Part shown: positions 8,687 to 15,323 of the stretch, in pieces
How positions within the stretch are numbered: position 1 is the stretch's first letter
How the letters are laid out: every line of letters starts with the position of its first letter
Source: Paenibacillus catalpae
GTDB taxonomy: Bacteria; Bacillota; Bacilli; Paenibacillales; Paenibacillaceae
Reading direction: 5' to 3'
Assembly: GCF_900112695.1 (NCBI RefSeq)
Contig: NZ_FOMT01000002.1
Coordinates: 1,164,492 to 1,228,491 of the forward strand
Length of the DNA stretch: 64,000 nucleotides
Program-made: the position numbers and the translations under genes
The notes under the pieces: model-generated
Seen by the model: only the letters and a program-made list of their open reading frames with translations
What the model was told of the DNA's origin: nothing
Database searches by the model: none

Positions 8687-9034
8687 TTAATCGATGTCTT
8701 TGAATTGAACCAGCTGCTTGACGAATTTGTACACCGCTTCCTGTTCCCTCACGGATAAGCCCTGCAGCTGATAAGCGATCTTATCGGCGTAGCTGCTCTC
8801 TTCAGGAGGTGCACCGTCCACATGGACAAGCTGCTCAAGCGGACATTGGAGCGCAAGGGCGATTTTGCTTAAGACATCGATCGTTGGACTCTTCTCGCCG
8901 CGTTCCACCTGACCCATATAAGAGCCGTTAATTTCGGCGCGAAGAGCCAGCTGCTCCTGGCTGAAGCCTTTTTGCTTGCGTATTGCCCGTATATTCTCGC
9001 CTATATTTCGACTGATTTCGTTCACATTCGTCAC
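8687..9034 (-). CDS. XRE-family helix-turn-helix transcriptional regulator
   Basis: 115 aa. The N-terminal Cro/C1-type HTH spans about residues 10-65 (IGENIRAIRKQKGFSQEQLALRAEINGSYMGQVERGEKSPTIDVLSKIA, with the recognition helix around SYMGQVERG). A short C-terminal region of about 45 residues ends in a likely helix (EQEAVYKFVKQLVQF). The layout resembles small SinR-like repressors. It diverges from the gene at 9198, and the shared upstream region carries a repeated TATAGTC motif. Autoregulation and control of the divergent gene are likely but not shown. Confidence 0.88.
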   Translation of the reverse strand: MTNVNEISRNIGENIRAIRKQKGFSQEQLALRAEINGSYMGQVERGEKSPTIDVLSKIALALQCPLEQLVHVDGAPPEESSYADKIAYQLQGLSVREQEAVYKFVKQLVQFKDID

Positions 9035-9077
9035 CTCAGCCTTAAGATAGAGCTTTCCTATCCCGGCAACAACGTCT

Positions 9078-9140
9078 TATAGTCCTTATTAAAAATAGTG
9101 CCTATAGTCATTGACTAAAAGTTATGCTTTTTATTATAAT
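9078..9140 (+). promoter_or_regulatory. Promoter of the 9198 gene with repeated TATAGTC sites
   Basis: -35 TTGACT (9111-9116) and -10 TATAAT (9135-9140) are separated by 18 bases. TATAGTC occurs twice upstream (9078-9084 and 9103-9109), 25 bases apart. The second copy abuts the -35 box. They are candidate operator half-sites for the divergent XRE protein. Confidence 0.55.
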
Positions 9141-9197
9141 TGTGTAATAATTAACATGATTTCCTAAATAGGAACTTTTTAACAAGGAGCAACGCTT

Positions 9198-9692
9198 ATG
9201 GTTGATGAGTTTGAGTTTTTCCGAAACGTACAAGCTTATTATCAGCATATGCGGTTTCAGGTGCAGTTCACGTACCGCATTTTACATAAGACTAATAAAA
9301 CAGCAAAAGCGTACGGCAGCTTTAACTGCAGGGTGAATCCTCGCACGCAGCAAGTGGAATATCAAATGAGCTTGAAGTCGGAGACAATCGCAAGACCTTT
9401 CAGCGAGAAGGGATCCTTTTTATTTTCCAGCCAATATCCGGAAATCCCTCCGCAGTCTGTCCTTATTGAGCATTATCCGATTCTAAAGCTGCGTTACCCC
9501 GTACCTATTAATTATGACTGGTACTCCTTTATATTTAAAGGAACGCAAGAAGCATTTACCGTGCAATCCCTCCAGCAGGTGTTCGACAAATATCGTTGTA
9601 CCGGCGCAAGCGGCGAAGAGGTGGACGCGGGACTAAAGGTCGCAGCCGTATCCATCGACTGGTATAATGGAATGAGACGGACAAAGGTTTAA
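9198..9692 (+). CDS. Conserved-looking protein of unknown function
   Basis: 164 aa, soluble, no signal peptide or membrane segment. It begins MVDEFEFFRNVQAYYQHMRF and is rich in aromatic residues (many Phe, Tyr). Blocks such as FNCRVNPRTQQVEYQMSL and PVPINYDWYSFIFKG suggest a mixed alpha/beta fold. The start has AAGGAG ahead of ATG 9198 and a good vegetative promoter upstream. It lies 18 bases before ytoI and is probably co-transcribed with it. No family could be recognised. Confidence 0.65.
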   Translation: MVDEFEFFRNVQAYYQHMRFQVQFTYRILHKTNKTAKAYGSFNCRVNPRTQQVEYQMSLKSETIARPFSEKGSFLFSSQYPEIPPQSVLIEHYPILKLRYPVPINYDWYSFIFKGTQEAFTVQSLQQVFDKYRCTGASGEEVDAGLKVAAVSIDWYNGMRRTKV

Positions 9693-9710
9693 TAGAGGAG
9701 GGCGGTGCCG

Positions 9711-11048
9711 ATGGCATCCGTTTCCGGAATGGATACGAGCACAAAGCGCGAACAAATTTTACAATATATCGAAACGCTTAATATCGGCGAGAAGATCTCC
9801 GTCCGGGCGATTGCCAGGGCACTTGGCGTCAGTGAAGGAACGGCTTACAAGGCCATTAAGGAAGCAGAAGCATCCGGGCTTGTCAGCACCAAGGAAAGAA
9901 TCGGAACCGTCCGGATTGACCGGAAAAGACGCGAAGCGCTGGATCAGCTTACGTTCGGCGAAGTGGCGGAGATTGTGGAAGGGCATTTATTCGGAGGTGC
10001 TTCGGGCCTCGACAAGTCTCTTCACAAATTTGTAATTGGCGCGATGGAGCTGGATGCCATGCTCCGATACATTGACGTAGGCAGCCTGCTGATAGTCGGT
10101 AACCGGGTTGGCGCACACCGCTGTGCCCTGGAGCAGGGTGCTGGCGTTCTGATTACGGGCGGCTTCGAGCCGAGCCAGGAAGTGAAGGCGCTGGCAGATG
10201 AGAACGGCCTGCCTATTATTTCATCCCGGCATGATACCTTTACGGTCGCATCCATGATTAACCGGGCGATGTACGATCGGCTGATCAAGCGTAAAATTAT
10301 GCTGATCGAGGATCTGATGACGTTCAGCCGGCCCGCTGATGTGCTGCGATCCGGCAATACGCTGCTCGACTTTCATAATTTGAGCCGGGAGACCGGCAAT
10401 TACCGTTTCCCGGTTATTGATGACCGCGGAAGAGTAGTTGGCATGATGACCTCAAAGGATGCTACCGGTTCGCCGGATGATTATCCCATCGACAAAATCA
10501 TGACCAGACATCCAATTACCGCCGCGCCTAATATTGCGGTAACCTCGGCCGCGCATACGATGGCGGCAGAAGGCATTGACCTGCTGCCGATCGTGGACCG
10601 CCACCGGAAGCTGCTTGGAGTCGTTACGCGCCAACAGCTGCTGGAGGCGCTCCGGTTCGCCGGGAAGCAGCAGGAGAGCGGTGAGACGTTTGATGATCTG
10701 ATGTGGGCCGGCTTTGAAGCGGTGGAAGTAGATGGCACACCGGTCTACAAGGGGGCCATTACGCCTCAAATGTCCGGCTCTCTTGGCATGGTATCCGAGG
10801 GGATCCTGGTCACTTTAATGACCCAGGCCGGCCGGCGGATGATTCGTGATGCCGGCAAGCGGGATTATCTAATAGACGGGATGACGGCGTTCTTCATTAA
10901 ACCCGTGCAGATCGACAGCCAGATCACCATCGTCCCCCGCGCGCTCGAAATGAGCCGCAAAGCGACCAAGCTCGAGATCGAGCTTATTGATCAGACGGGG
11001 CTGGCGGCGAAGGCTATGATGACGGCGCAGATGATTGATTCGTATTAA
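9711..11048 (+). CDS. ytoI: YtoI-like HTH / DRTGG / CBS / hotdog-domain protein
   Basis: 445 aa with the four-part layout of B. subtilis YtoI. It has an N-terminal winged helix (about 8-60, ISVRAIARALGVSEGTAYKAI), a DRTGG domain (about 80-185), two CBS motifs (about 195-310: DLMTFSRPADVLRSGN and DKIMTRHPITAAPNIAVTSAA, likely nucleotide-sensing) and a C-terminal hotdog/thioesterase-like region (about 320-445). ATG 9711 is chosen over GTG 9705 because AGAGGAGGG is only 2 bases from the GTG but 8 from the ATG. The gene is next to ytpI and dnaE in B. subtilis too. Function is undetermined; a ligand-responsive regulator is plausible. Confidence 0.88.
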   Translation: MASVSGMDTSTKREQILQYIETLNIGEKISVRAIARALGVSEGTAYKAIKEAEASGLVSTKERIGTVRIDRKRREALDQLTFGEVAEIVEGHLFGGASGLDKSLHKFVIGAMELDAMLRYIDVGSLLIVGNRVGAHRCALEQGAGVLITGGFEPSQEVKALADENGLPIISSRHDTFTVASMINRAMYDRLIKRKIMLIEDLMTFSRPADVLRSGNTLLDFHNLSRETGNYRFPVIDDRGRVVGMMTSKDATGSPDDYPIDKIMTRHPITAAPNIAVTSAAHTMAAEGIDLLPIVDRHRKLLGVVTRQQLLEALRFAGKQQESGETFDDLMWAGFEAVEVDGTPVYKGAITPQMSGSLGMVSEGILVTLMTQAGRRMIRDAGKRDYLIDGMTAFFIKPVQIDSQITIVPRALEMSRKATKLEIELIDQTGLAAKAMMTAQMIDSY

Positions 11049-11249
11049 GGTCGGGCGGGATTACAGAAATGTATCTCCTTACGGCCGCTGTTGTAATCGT
11101 GAATTTTGAATCAACTCCCTTAAGCGATAATTCACGATTACAAAGGCGAGCGCTAAAAAGCTTTCTGAAAGAAAGCTGCTTCGGAAGCATACACTTTCCT
11201 CCATGAGATACATTTCTTCCATCCCACCCTCCCATACGAATCAATCATC
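11030..11249. repeat. Long imperfect palindrome between ytoI and its terminator
   Basis: The outer arms 11030-11045 and 11234-11249 are a perfect 16-bp inverted repeat; inside them 11065-11077 and 11205-11217 match over 13 bp. Nested within is a 14-bp inverted repeat (11092-11105 with 11129-11142) and a small hairpin AGCTTTCT-gaa-AGAAAGCT around 11159-11177. The left outer arm lies inside the last codons of ytoI. The overall form is that of a non-autonomous palindromic intergenic element, but no transposase or target duplication is seen. Confidence 0.7.
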
Positions 11250-11267
11250 TTTATAGGAGAGAGTTAA

Positions 11268-11301
11268 AAAAGGCTGCCGTTTGCTTGGCAGCCCTTTTTT
11301 T
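11268..11301 (+). terminator. Intrinsic terminator downstream of ytoI
   Basis: AGGCTGCC and GGCAGCC form a stem around a short loop, followed by seven T residues. Confidence 0.85.
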
Positions 11302-11333
11302 GAACGCACAGAAAATGAGCTATGAGGTGCGAA

Positions 11334-11864
11334 ATGACCTTATATTTGTATCACTATTATGATGAACGGACGGGTCCGTTTCGGAACCTGTCAGATTTGG
11401 AAGAGCATGAAGCGGAAAGGGTTCTTGACGAGATAAGACAAGAAAACAAAGGCTTTGCCAGTAAAAGATCGGATGATTATTTGGTCATACGTCGAGGGCT
11501 GGAGGAGAAAGCGCGGGAGCTCTTTATAGGAAAAGGCGGTCAGCCTGTTCGTAAGTACCCACACTACATGACTTTCGGAGAATGTCCTTGGTTATTGGAT
11601 TGGTTTGAAAACGGGAAGCAGCTTTCCATTCCAATTGGTAAATTCGGAAAGAACTCGATTAGCTTTACCTACGGTGATTTGTTTCCGGCGATGAGATACG
11701 ATGACGGAAAAAAGTACCGAGGCCAAGTATATACCTTAAGTGAAATTGTAGAGGTTATAAGGGAATTTGGTCTTCCTCAGGAGTGGAATCCTCTCGGTGA
11801 GCATGGACCGGAAAGGTATATTGAGTTGCAAGTTTGGGACGATGCCCCTTTAAGACATGATTAA
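11334..11864 (+). CDS. Conserved hypothetical protein, unknown function
   Basis: About 176 aa, soluble, starting MTLYLYHYYDERTGPFRNLS. A charged helical segment follows (EEHEAERVLDEIRQENKGF), then an RRGLEEKARELFI block and an aromatic, Gly-rich second half (MTFGECPWLLDWFENGK, SFTYGDLFPAMRYDDGKKYRGQVYTLSEI). No signal peptide. ATG 11334 is preferred over 11322 because GAGGTG lies just ahead of it; the alternative adds four residues. It stands alone between a terminator and the convergent RsgA-type gene. No known domain is recognised. Confidence 0.65.
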   Translation: MTLYLYHYYDERTGPFRNLSDLEEHEAERVLDEIRQENKGFASKRSDDYLVIRRGLEEKARELFIGKGGQPVRKYPHYMTFGECPWLLDWFENGKQLSIPIGKFGKNSISFTYGDLFPAMRYDDGKKYRGQVYTLSEIVEVIREFGLPQEWNPLGEHGPERYIELQVWDDAPLRHD

Positions 11865-11925
11865 GTGGATAGGCCTCCACCGAAATAATTGAAAGCTTCA
11901 GCGAAGGCTTAACCCTTATTTTATA

Positions 11926-13026
11926 TTATTCGTTGTCCCATTTTGTTCCGCGTTCGTTTTTGCGGGGCGAAGAGCCGGCTGCTTTTTTCGCTTTTTTCGC
12001 AATGCTGTTCTCTTTGCGCGCGATATAGGAGAGCTCTTTGGCCGTCTTCTTATAGTTGTGAAGGCGATTTGCTTCGAGTGTTCCATTTGCAATCGCCTGC
12101 CTAACTGCACAGCCGGGATCTGATTCATGGCGGCAATCGCGGTAGCGGCATCCGGCAGCCAGCTCTTCGATATCGGAAAACGTCTGCTCCAAGCCTTCAT
12201 GCGCATCCCATAATTGAAGCTCGCGCATACCCGGCGTATCCATGACAAGAGCTCCGTCAGGCAGCAGGAACAGCTCCCGGTGCGTTGTGGTATGACGGCC
12301 GCGTGCATCGTTTTCGCGGATACCCTGCGTCTCCATGATATTGTCGCCTGCAAGCCAGTTCAAGAGCGTCGACTTTCCGACGCCGGACGAGCCTGTGACG
12401 GCAATCGTTTTGCCAGGCTGCAGATAAGGGAGAAGCTGCTCTTTGCCTTGATCTTGCAGGGCGCTGACCAAATGTACTGGCACGCCCGGCGCTGCGCTCT
12501 CCATACGCGAGGCGAAAGCTTCGGGGTCCTCGCACAAGTCGGCCTTCGTCAGCAAGATAACCGGAGAAGCGCCGCTTTCCCAGGCTGCAATCAGGAAACG
12601 CTCCATTTTGCGGACATTGAAATCCTGGTTTAGCGCGTTTGTAAGGAACAAATAATCCATATTGGCGCCAACAACCTGATCGTCCACCGTGCTTCCGGCC
12701 GCTTTGCGGATCATTGCGCTTTGGCGCGGCAGCAGGGAGTGAATGACGGATCGCGTTTCGCCCGGCAGCTTCTCGGCCATGACCCAGTCGCCAACGGCGG
12801 GAAAGTCGCTTTTAAGCGCAGCATTAAACTCGTATTTGCCGGTGACTGTAGCGGTGTGCTCGCCTTCCGGAGTCATGATCTGATAGGAGTGGGAATGCTG
12901 AGCGATTACGCGTGCAGGAGTAAGCGGGCGCGTGCTAGCCGGCACTTGCGCCAGTTTATGTTCCCAATTAGAGTTCCAGCCGTAAGCTAGATGTTGATTG
13001 TGCTGCTGTATATCCGTATTTTTCAA
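11926..13026 (-). CDS. rsgA: RsgA/YjeQ-type ribosome-associated GTPase
   Basis: 366 aa circularly permuted GTPase of the family that acts in 30S subunit maturation. An N-terminal OB-fold region is followed by G4 (LLTKADL, about 158-164), the P-loop G1 (GSSGVGKST, about 213-221) and G3 (DTPGMRE, about 262-268). A C-terminal Cys/His zinc site follows (CRYRDCRHESDPGC), then a Lys-rich tail. The N-terminus (LAYGWNSNWEHKLAQ) resembles the paralogous branch that some Firmicutes carry besides housekeeping YloQ. The start is TTG 13026 with GAGGAG eight bases ahead. The leader holds two intrinsic terminators and a short ORF, suggesting attenuation. Confidence 0.88.
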   Translation of the reverse strand: MKNTDIQQHNQHLAYGWNSNWEHKLAQVPASTRPLTPARVIAQHSHSYQIMTPEGEHTATVTGKYEFNAALKSDFPAVGDWVMAEKLPGETRSVIHSLLPRQSAMIRKAAGSTVDDQVVGANMDYLFLTNALNQDFNVRKMERFLIAAWESGASPVILLTKADLCEDPEAFASRMESAAPGVPVHLVSALQDQGKEQLLPYLQPGKTIAVTGSSGVGKSTLLNWLAGDNIMETQGIRENDARGRHTTTHRELFLLPDGALVMDTPGMRELQLWDAHEGLEQTFSDIEELAAGCRYRDCRHESDPGCAVRQAIANGTLEANRLHNYKKTAKELSYIARKENSIAKKAKKAAGSSPRKNERGTKWDNE

Positions 13027-13061
13027 ATCGAATGCTCCTCTTTAAGTGTATTGGTTGATTG

Positions 13062-13094
13062 AAAAAACAAAAAAACCGCAGGGATACCCTGCGG
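13062..13094 (-). terminator. Second leader terminator upstream of rsgA
   Basis: On the minus strand CCGCAGGG-TAT-CCCTGCGG is a perfect 8-bp stem followed by T7-G-T6. It ends 35 bases before the rsgA start codon, so it lies inside the presumed 5' leader. Confidence 0.85.
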
Positions 13095-13101
13095 TCGGCA
13101 C

Positions 13102-13135
13102 AAAAAAAGCCGCAAGGACCTTTCGGTCCCGCGGC
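13102..13135 (-). terminator. First leader terminator upstream of rsgA
   Basis: On the minus strand the arms GCCGCGGGACC and GGTCCTTGCGGC enclose a GAAA loop and are followed by T7. The 5' arm begins 13 bases after the stop of the short leader ORF. Confidence 0.85.
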
Positions 13136-13148
13136 GCGTCTCTAAAGG

Positions 13149-13220
13149 TTAGAAGGCGGTCCGTAAAGGCCGAAAGAGATAAATAGAATTGATCATTGTT
13201 GTATTCGAATGGTTTCTCAT
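13149..13220 (-). CDS. Putative 23-residue leader peptide upstream of rsgA
   Basis: This short ORF begins MRNHSNTTM, ends FRPLRTAF and stops at TAA just before terminator 1. AGGAGG lies 10 bases ahead of the ATG, a stronger site than many real genes have. The C-terminal codons overlap the CTTTCGG segment able to pair with terminator 1, as expected if ribosome position controls read-through. Translation is not proven; it could be a chance ORF. Confidence 0.5.
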   Translation of the reverse strand: MRNHSNTTMINSIYLFRPLRTAF

Positions 13221-13338
13221 TTCACATCAGCCTCCTGTAGTAAGATGTGCTTATTATATGGAGAAGTGGACATTATTCTCAAGGTTATTTTTAATTAAAA
13301 GAAAAAATTCCCGCCGATCGGCAGTACGGAGAGGTGCT

Positions 13339-13734
13339 ATGCAAGATACAATAAAAAGATTGCGGCATGTCGCTTTTCTTATTCTGATTATCGTGTCATT
13401 AGCGGGATGCAGCTGGAATAAACCCAGCAATGAGCGTGTAGCGAAGCCTACGCCGGATGCAGATGCCGTGTTTTTCGAAACGGCCTCGTCGCTTAGAGAA
13501 ATCGCGTGGAACCAGCTTAGCGAGCAATCAAAAAAGACGGTCGTAGGGGATTGGAAGGAAGCAAAGGTCACGAATGTGAGATGGGATGATGTTCCAATCA
13601 AGGAAACGGAATCTATACCTGAATCCGTTTATAAAATCACATTCAACACCAAGCAAGACGAATTATTAGGCCCGATTGGTATCTATTTCGACCCGGCAGC
13701 CAAAACAATTATCGGCCACGACGCAAGAAAATAA
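13339..13734 (+). CDS. Putative lipoprotein of unknown function
   Basis: About 131 aa. The type II signal peptide has basic residues (KRLRH), a hydrophobic core (VAFLILIIVSLA) and a lipobox LAGC with the lipidated Cys near residue 24; the mature part begins CSWNKPSNE. It is a small domain with no recognised family, ending GIYFDPAAKTIIGHDARK. ATG 13339 is chosen over upstream in-frame starts because GGAGAGGTG precedes it and the signal peptide begins there. Transcribed away from rsgA. Confidence 0.75.
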   Translation: MQDTIKRLRHVAFLILIIVSLAGCSWNKPSNERVAKPTPDADAVFFETASSLREIAWNQLSEQSKKTVVGDWKEAKVTNVRWDDVPIKETESIPESVYKITFNTKQDELLGPIGIYFDPAAKTIIGHDARK

Positions 13735-13747
13735 TCAATAACAAAAC

Positions 13748-13776
13748 AGCCGACCGGCGAAAAGCACCGGTCGGCT
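13748..13776 (+). terminator. Terminator-like hairpin after the lipoprotein gene
   Basis: AGCCGACCGG and CCGGTCGGCT form a perfect 10-bp stem with a 9-base loop. The following tract (ATTACTGC) is poor in T, so the strength is uncertain. Confidence 0.6.
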
Positions 13777-13810
13777 ATTACTGCTGCCAAAAGGACAGGC
13801 AGGAAGGATT

Positions 13811-13972
13811 TTTTGTAAAAATGCGAACGGAGTGGACAAGTATTTCTGGAGAAGTGAAACGCTCGCCTTTGGTTACCGGATTCCTACCTTCTCCAACTTC
13901 AAATGAGAGGAATCCGGAACCAACAGCGATCGGAAGAAATACTTGTCCACGCAGTTCCATCCATTTTTACAA
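13811..13972. repeat. Long imperfect palindrome downstream of ytpI
   Basis: The arms are nested: TTGTAAAAATG (13813-13823) with 13962-13972; a perfect 16-bp pair GTGGACAAGTATTTCT (13832-13847) with 13935-13950; and inner arms GGTTACCGGATTCCT (13871-13885) with AGGAATCCGGAACC (13908-13921), one base shorter. The sequence is unrelated to the palindrome at 11030 but the design is the same. It sits against the 3' end of ytpI and could also act as a terminator. Confidence 0.7.
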
Positions 13973-13977
13973 TCGAA

Positions 13978-14274
13978 TCACTGCTGCATCGTCCGAAAAA
14001 TACTATGGTTCCGCAATCCCGCAAACAAATTAAAAAATCCGATAACGAGGAAGATCGCCCCTATCACGATTCGTGCCGTTGAAGTGCCCGAGAGGAACAA
14101 CTGCACGCCGGCGATAAACATAAGCATAAAGCCCATGCTGATGTTCATGCGAGATGCGTTCAGACCGCGTGTCCGCGTATCCGAAGAACGGCGGGATTTA
14201 AAGCTGAAAAAGACGGTGAGGGCCAGGGTGATCATAATACCCGGCGCAAATACCCATTGCAGGAGTGAATTCAT
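13978..14274 (-). CDS. ytpI: YtpI-like membrane protein
   Basis: 98 aa with three hydrophobic helices: about 5-25 (VFAPGIMITLALTVFFSF), 43-62 (MNISMGFMLMFIAGVQLFL) and 68-88 (ARIVIGAIFLVIGFFNLFAGL). Length, topology and position next to ytrI-ytrH-dnaE match B. subtilis YtpI, a membrane protein of unknown function. AAAGGAG lies 13 bases before the ATG, an unusually long spacing, but no other start fits. In B. subtilis nrnA lies between ytpI and ytrI; here it is absent. Confidence 0.78.
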   Translation of the reverse strand: MNSLLQWVFAPGIMITLALTVFFSFKSRRSSDTRTRGLNASRMNISMGFMLMFIAGVQLFLSGTSTARIVIGAIFLVIGFFNLFAGLRNHSIFRTMQQ

Positions 14275-14355
14275 GGTGAAGCGACAGCTCCTTTAGTAGT
14301 CTCATTTGCATGTTATTGTAGCATGAATTCGCCCAAAACCGGAAATAATTGCGTT

Positions 14356-14871
14356 TTAAGAAGGAGGTCTCGCATAGAGCCTTACTTTGACCCAAACCTG
14401 CAGTTTATTATCGGCAACAAGGATGGTTGTAATATCGATTGAATAATCTTTTCCGAGGACATTGGTATAAATCTTGTTGCTTAATAGTCTTCGGGCGAGC
14501 TTGGCATCGGTGTCGATCTCATAGATGCTTTGCCCGAGGAAGACCGAGAGATCCGCTTTAATCCGCTTAATTAACTCTGCCTCGGTTACTTTATCGATTT
14601 TGGGCCGATCGTTGTTTTGCCCGGCTTCCTCCTCGATTCGCGGCAGGACACTCTTGATGACGGTGTGCTGGTTTTTGAATTTTGTTAAGCTTTTTATATC
14701 GGATTCATATTGCTCGAGCTTGACCTCCAAATCGCTCTTCAGGTTAACCAGCGCCTCGAACTGGGCGTGATAGATGGAATTATAAATAATAGCCCCAAGC
14801 AGCATGCCAATCAGCAGCACGCCAAGCATCTGCAGCCCTTTCACATATCGCTCGAATTGGGGAATGCGCAT
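14356..14871 (-). CDS. ytrI: YtrI-like sporulation membrane protein
   Basis: 171 aa. One N-terminal membrane helix (about 13-35, GLQMLGVLLIGMLLGAIIYNSIY) is followed by a predicted coiled coil (FEALVNLKSDLEVKLEQYESDIKSLTKFKNQ). A C-terminal soluble domain ends VADNKLQVWVKVRLYARPPS. It matches YtrI, which together with YtrH is needed for efficient sporulation in B. subtilis and is made in the mother cell. It starts four bases after ytrH stops, so the two are one operon. Confidence 0.85.
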   Translation of the reverse strand: MRIPQFERYVKGLQMLGVLLIGMLLGAIIYNSIYHAQFEALVNLKSDLEVKLEQYESDIKSLTKFKNQHTVIKSVLPRIEEEAGQNNDRPKIDKVTEAELIKRIKADLSVFLGQSIYEIDTDAKLARRLLSNKIYTNVLGKDYSIDITTILVADNKLQVWVKVRLYARPPS

Positions 14872-14874
14872 GTT

Positions 14875-15201
14875 TTAGGAGGCCCCTTTGCATACAAGCT
14901 TAACCAATTCTGTTCCCATATGAGCACCAAGAAAGGCAATCGCAATATAACCGATTTGCAGAACGGCAGGCGATAGTTGCCCCTTTGCAATATTGCTCTC
15001 TATTACCCGCATGGGATCAATAGAGCCGCCAACTGCAGCGACGATTGCCCATATTTTCAAATTCTCCGCTGTGCTAAGCATCATCGAGGTGGGCGGCAGG
15101 AGCAGAAAGACCGAGCCTATCCCAGCCAGCATTGAACCACCAACAACAACGCCAAAAGCGATAAAGAAATCCAGCCCTGCTTTCATAATAATCATATTCA
15201 T
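14875..15201 (-). CDS. ytrH: YtrH-like sporulation protein
   Basis: 108 aa, mostly hydrophobic, with three likely membrane helices: about 9-34 (LDFFIAFGVVVGGSMLAGIGSVFLLL), 48-63 (LKIWAIVAAVGGSIDP) and 80-100 (AVLQIGYIAIAFLGAHMGTEL). It matches YtrH, a mother-cell sporulation protein. AGGTG eight bases before the ATG supports the start. A sigma-E-like promoter lies about 60 bases upstream, in the divergent region shared with dnaE. Confidence 0.85.
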   Translation of the reverse strand: MNMIIMKAGLDFFIAFGVVVGGSMLAGIGSVFLLLPPTSMMLSTAENLKIWAIVAAVGGSIDPMRVIESNIAKGQLSPAVLQIGYIAIAFLGAHMGTELVKLVCKGAS

Positions 15202-15257
15202 TTGGATTCACCTGCCTTTTTTGAACATAATCCAGCCTGTCCGGCTGCTTTACTACC

Positions 15258-15287
15258 ATTCTATGGGCGGTGTGCGGCCTATTATGA
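15258..15287 (-). promoter_or_regulatory. Candidate sigma-E promoter of ytrHI
   Basis: On the minus strand TCATAATA (15287-15280) and CATAGAAT (15265-15258) are 14 bases apart. This is close to the sigma-E pattern (-35 near TCATATT, -10 CATACAAT), which fits the known mother-cell control of ytrHI in B. subtilis. It overlaps the region that must hold the dnaE promoter. Confidence 0.5.
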
Positions 15288-15323
15288 TAAAATAGAAGGA
15301 ACAAGAACGGAAAGAGGGAGCCA

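Larger units (their letters stand above)
13062..13236 (-). promoter_or_regulatory. Candidate transcription-attenuation leader of rsgA
   Basis: In transcript order (right to left) the leader has AGGAGG (13236-13231), a 23-codon ORF (13220-13149), terminator 1 (13135-13102) and terminator 2 (13094-13062), then the rsgA Shine-Dalgarno site. CTTTCGG inside the short ORF (13176-13170) is a perfect 7-base complement of CCGAAAG in the apical part of terminator 1 (13126-13120), so the two pairings exclude each other. This is the layout of the ribosome-stalling attenuators known upstream of antibiotic-resistance and translation genes in Firmicutes. Function here is inferred. Confidence 0.6.

Noticed and set aside
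11014-11244. Small minus-strand ORF of 76 codons across the 11030 palindrome
   Set aside because: It lies almost entirely in the palindrome, overlaps the end of ytoI and has no ribosome site; likely a by-product of the repeat.
13778-13960. 60-codon minus-strand ORF across the 13811 palindrome
   Set aside because: It is contained in the inverted repeat and has no ribosome site; treated as part of the repeat, not a gene.
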